Positions 63,152 through 64,000 of a DNA stretch of 64,000 nt are shown here, piece after piece. The stretch covers positions 52,347,849 to 52,411,848 of the forward strand of contig CM070581.1 of NCBI GenBank assembly GCA_036346355.1, read 5' to 3'. Origin of the DNA: Rhipidocladum racemiflorum (taxonomy: Eukaryota; Streptophyta; Magnoliopsida; Poales; Poaceae). Position 1 is the stretch's first letter; each line of letters opens with the position of its first letter. A model generated the notes under the pieces. The model saw only the letters and a list, made by a program, of their open reading frames with translations. It was not told the DNA's origin and did not search any database. A program made the position numbers and the translations under genes.

Positions 63152-63193
63152 GCTTTGTTTCAAAGCGAAGTTTCAGACCCTACGTTAGCTTTA

Positions 63194-63452
63194 TCTCTAC
63201 TATTCTAAAGCAGCACTTGGTGGCAGTGGTCCGTTCTTCCCACGTCATTAATTACCGCTTAATTGCCTGCCTAATTGCCCTACGCAAGAAACGAAGCGTT
63301 GCTTTAATTAGCCAACTTTCGCAAGAAACGAAGCGTTAAAGATAGTTAAAGATAGACGTTTGATCTTGTGAAATAATTTTTTTTTTATTTTTTAATCTTT
63401 ATTTTTCATTATCAATTTTGTTTTTCGTAGCAACGCACGGACATGTAACTAG
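63194..63452 (+). mobile_element. Short non-autonomous Helitron, copy 1
   Basis: Starts TCTCTACTATTCTAAAG after A and ends CGTAGCAACGCACGGACATG-TAACTAG before T, matching grass Helitron ends (TCTCTACT..., CTAG) and A/T insertion. Contains CACGTCATTAATTAC and ACGAAGCGTT blocks shared with copy 2. No coding sequence; needs a Rep/helicase in trans. Confidence 0.8.
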
Positions 63453-63580
63453 TTTAGATTAATCATCACATATTTATAAATATTGTTATCAAATTAATTA
63501 ATCATCACATAAATATTATATTCTATTATAAATATTATTATCAAATTAATCATCATATATTTTAAAACATTTTTATCAAA

Positions 63581-63830
63581 TCTCTACTACTATAAAGCAA
63601 CAGTTGGTGGCAGTAGTGAGTTCTACCCACGTCATTAATTACACTGCTTAATTGCCCTACTTAATTGCCCTACGCAAAAAACGAAGCGTTGCTTTAATTA
63701 GCTTGACTTTACTTAAGAAGCAAGCGTTAAAGATAGATGTTTGATCTTGTGAAATAATTTTTTTATTTTTTAATCTTTATTTTTCGTTATCAATTTTGTT
63801 TTTCGTAGCAATGCACGGGCATGTAACTAG
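63581..63830 (+). mobile_element. Short non-autonomous Helitron, copy 2
   Basis: Starts TCTCTACTACTATAAAG after A and ends GCAATGCACGGGCATG-TAACTAG before T. About 85% alike to copy 1 by eye and in the same orientation, 128 bp apart. The gap is AT-rich with ATTAATCATCA repeats, some of which recur after copy 2. Confidence 0.8.
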
Positions 63831-64000
63831 TTAATCATCATATGCGTGTCACTAGTAGAATTGACAGATAGATACGTACGTCTTGGCTCTACAAAAGTAG
63901 AATCACTGTGCATCCGTGAACATACCGATCACCGACCGCATGTCCATTGGCTAGGCATGCGGTGTGTTGACCGCATATCGATCGGGTCGTCCTAATTGGC
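63831..64000. other. Right edge, no feature recognised
   Basis: Mixed sequence with two ATGCGGT/ACCGCAT words. Nothing assignable before the window ends. Confidence 0.4.

Overview
This is nuclear DNA from a grass (Poaceae). The evidence is intron-containing cytosolic ribosomal protein genes, a CYP709C-type P450, a wall-associated receptor kinase (WAK), Stowaway and Tourist MITEs, TC...CTAG Helitrons, a mariner of the Osmar type and Ty3/gypsy elements of the Tat type. Nothing is prokaryotic. Most of the 64 kb is transposable element, and every host gene I recognise carries at least one lesion.

Layout. 1-2.3 kb: the 5' end of an eS26 gene (minus strand, stop at codon 20) and exons of an eS12 gene (plus strand, 1-bp deletion). 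2.3-4.1 kb: repeats and an old Stowaway. 4.1-6.1 kb: a 5'-truncated LINE with an 18-bp target duplication, inserted exactly at the left tip of a mariner-like element. 6.1-35 kb: that mariner, split at codon level by a 27.1-kb nested stack. The outer element (7208-34334) has inverted ends of about 150 bp and a GAGAC duplication. Inside it is a 4.2-kb apparent solo LTR (9652-33481, ATAAA duplication). Inside that is a Tat-type gypsy element (13177-32798, ATATA duplication). Inside that element's antisense gene is a non-coding LTR element (15760-23924) with 2-kb LTRs. 35-37.1 kb: a Tourist MITE and a truncated CACTA-like repeat.

37.1-55 kb: a CYP709C neighbourhood. An orphan copy of the P450 promoter is followed by a Stowaway, then the real promoter and exons 1-3. 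A second, younger Tat-type element (40097-52219, GCGAC duplication) splits exon 3. Exons 3-4 then resume, followed by a decayed 3' fragment of another CYP709C. Apart from the insertion the P450 frame is open from ATG to stop (514 codons). 55.4-58.2 kb: a broken chromodomain gypsy fragment and part of a GC-rich LTR. 58.3-63.1 kb: a minus-strand WAK pseudogene with a 4-bp duplication, a 1-bp insertion, a nonsense codon, a 1.5-kb LTR-like insertion in the kinase exon and a missing 3' end. 63.2-63.8 kb: two short Helitrons side by side.

The two Tat-type elements share gag-protease-RT-RNase H-integrase order on the minus strand, the same primer-binding site and a plus-strand (antisense) gene between integrase and 3' LTR. 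In the first element that antisense gene is multi-exonic, with a gypsy-type transposase_28-like domain and coiled coils. In the second it is badly decayed and is followed by a 16-copy, roughly 74-bp tandem array. All identifications come from reading the sequence. Family names rest on remembered motifs, not searches. Many indels sit in homopolymers, so some frameshifts may be consensus errors.
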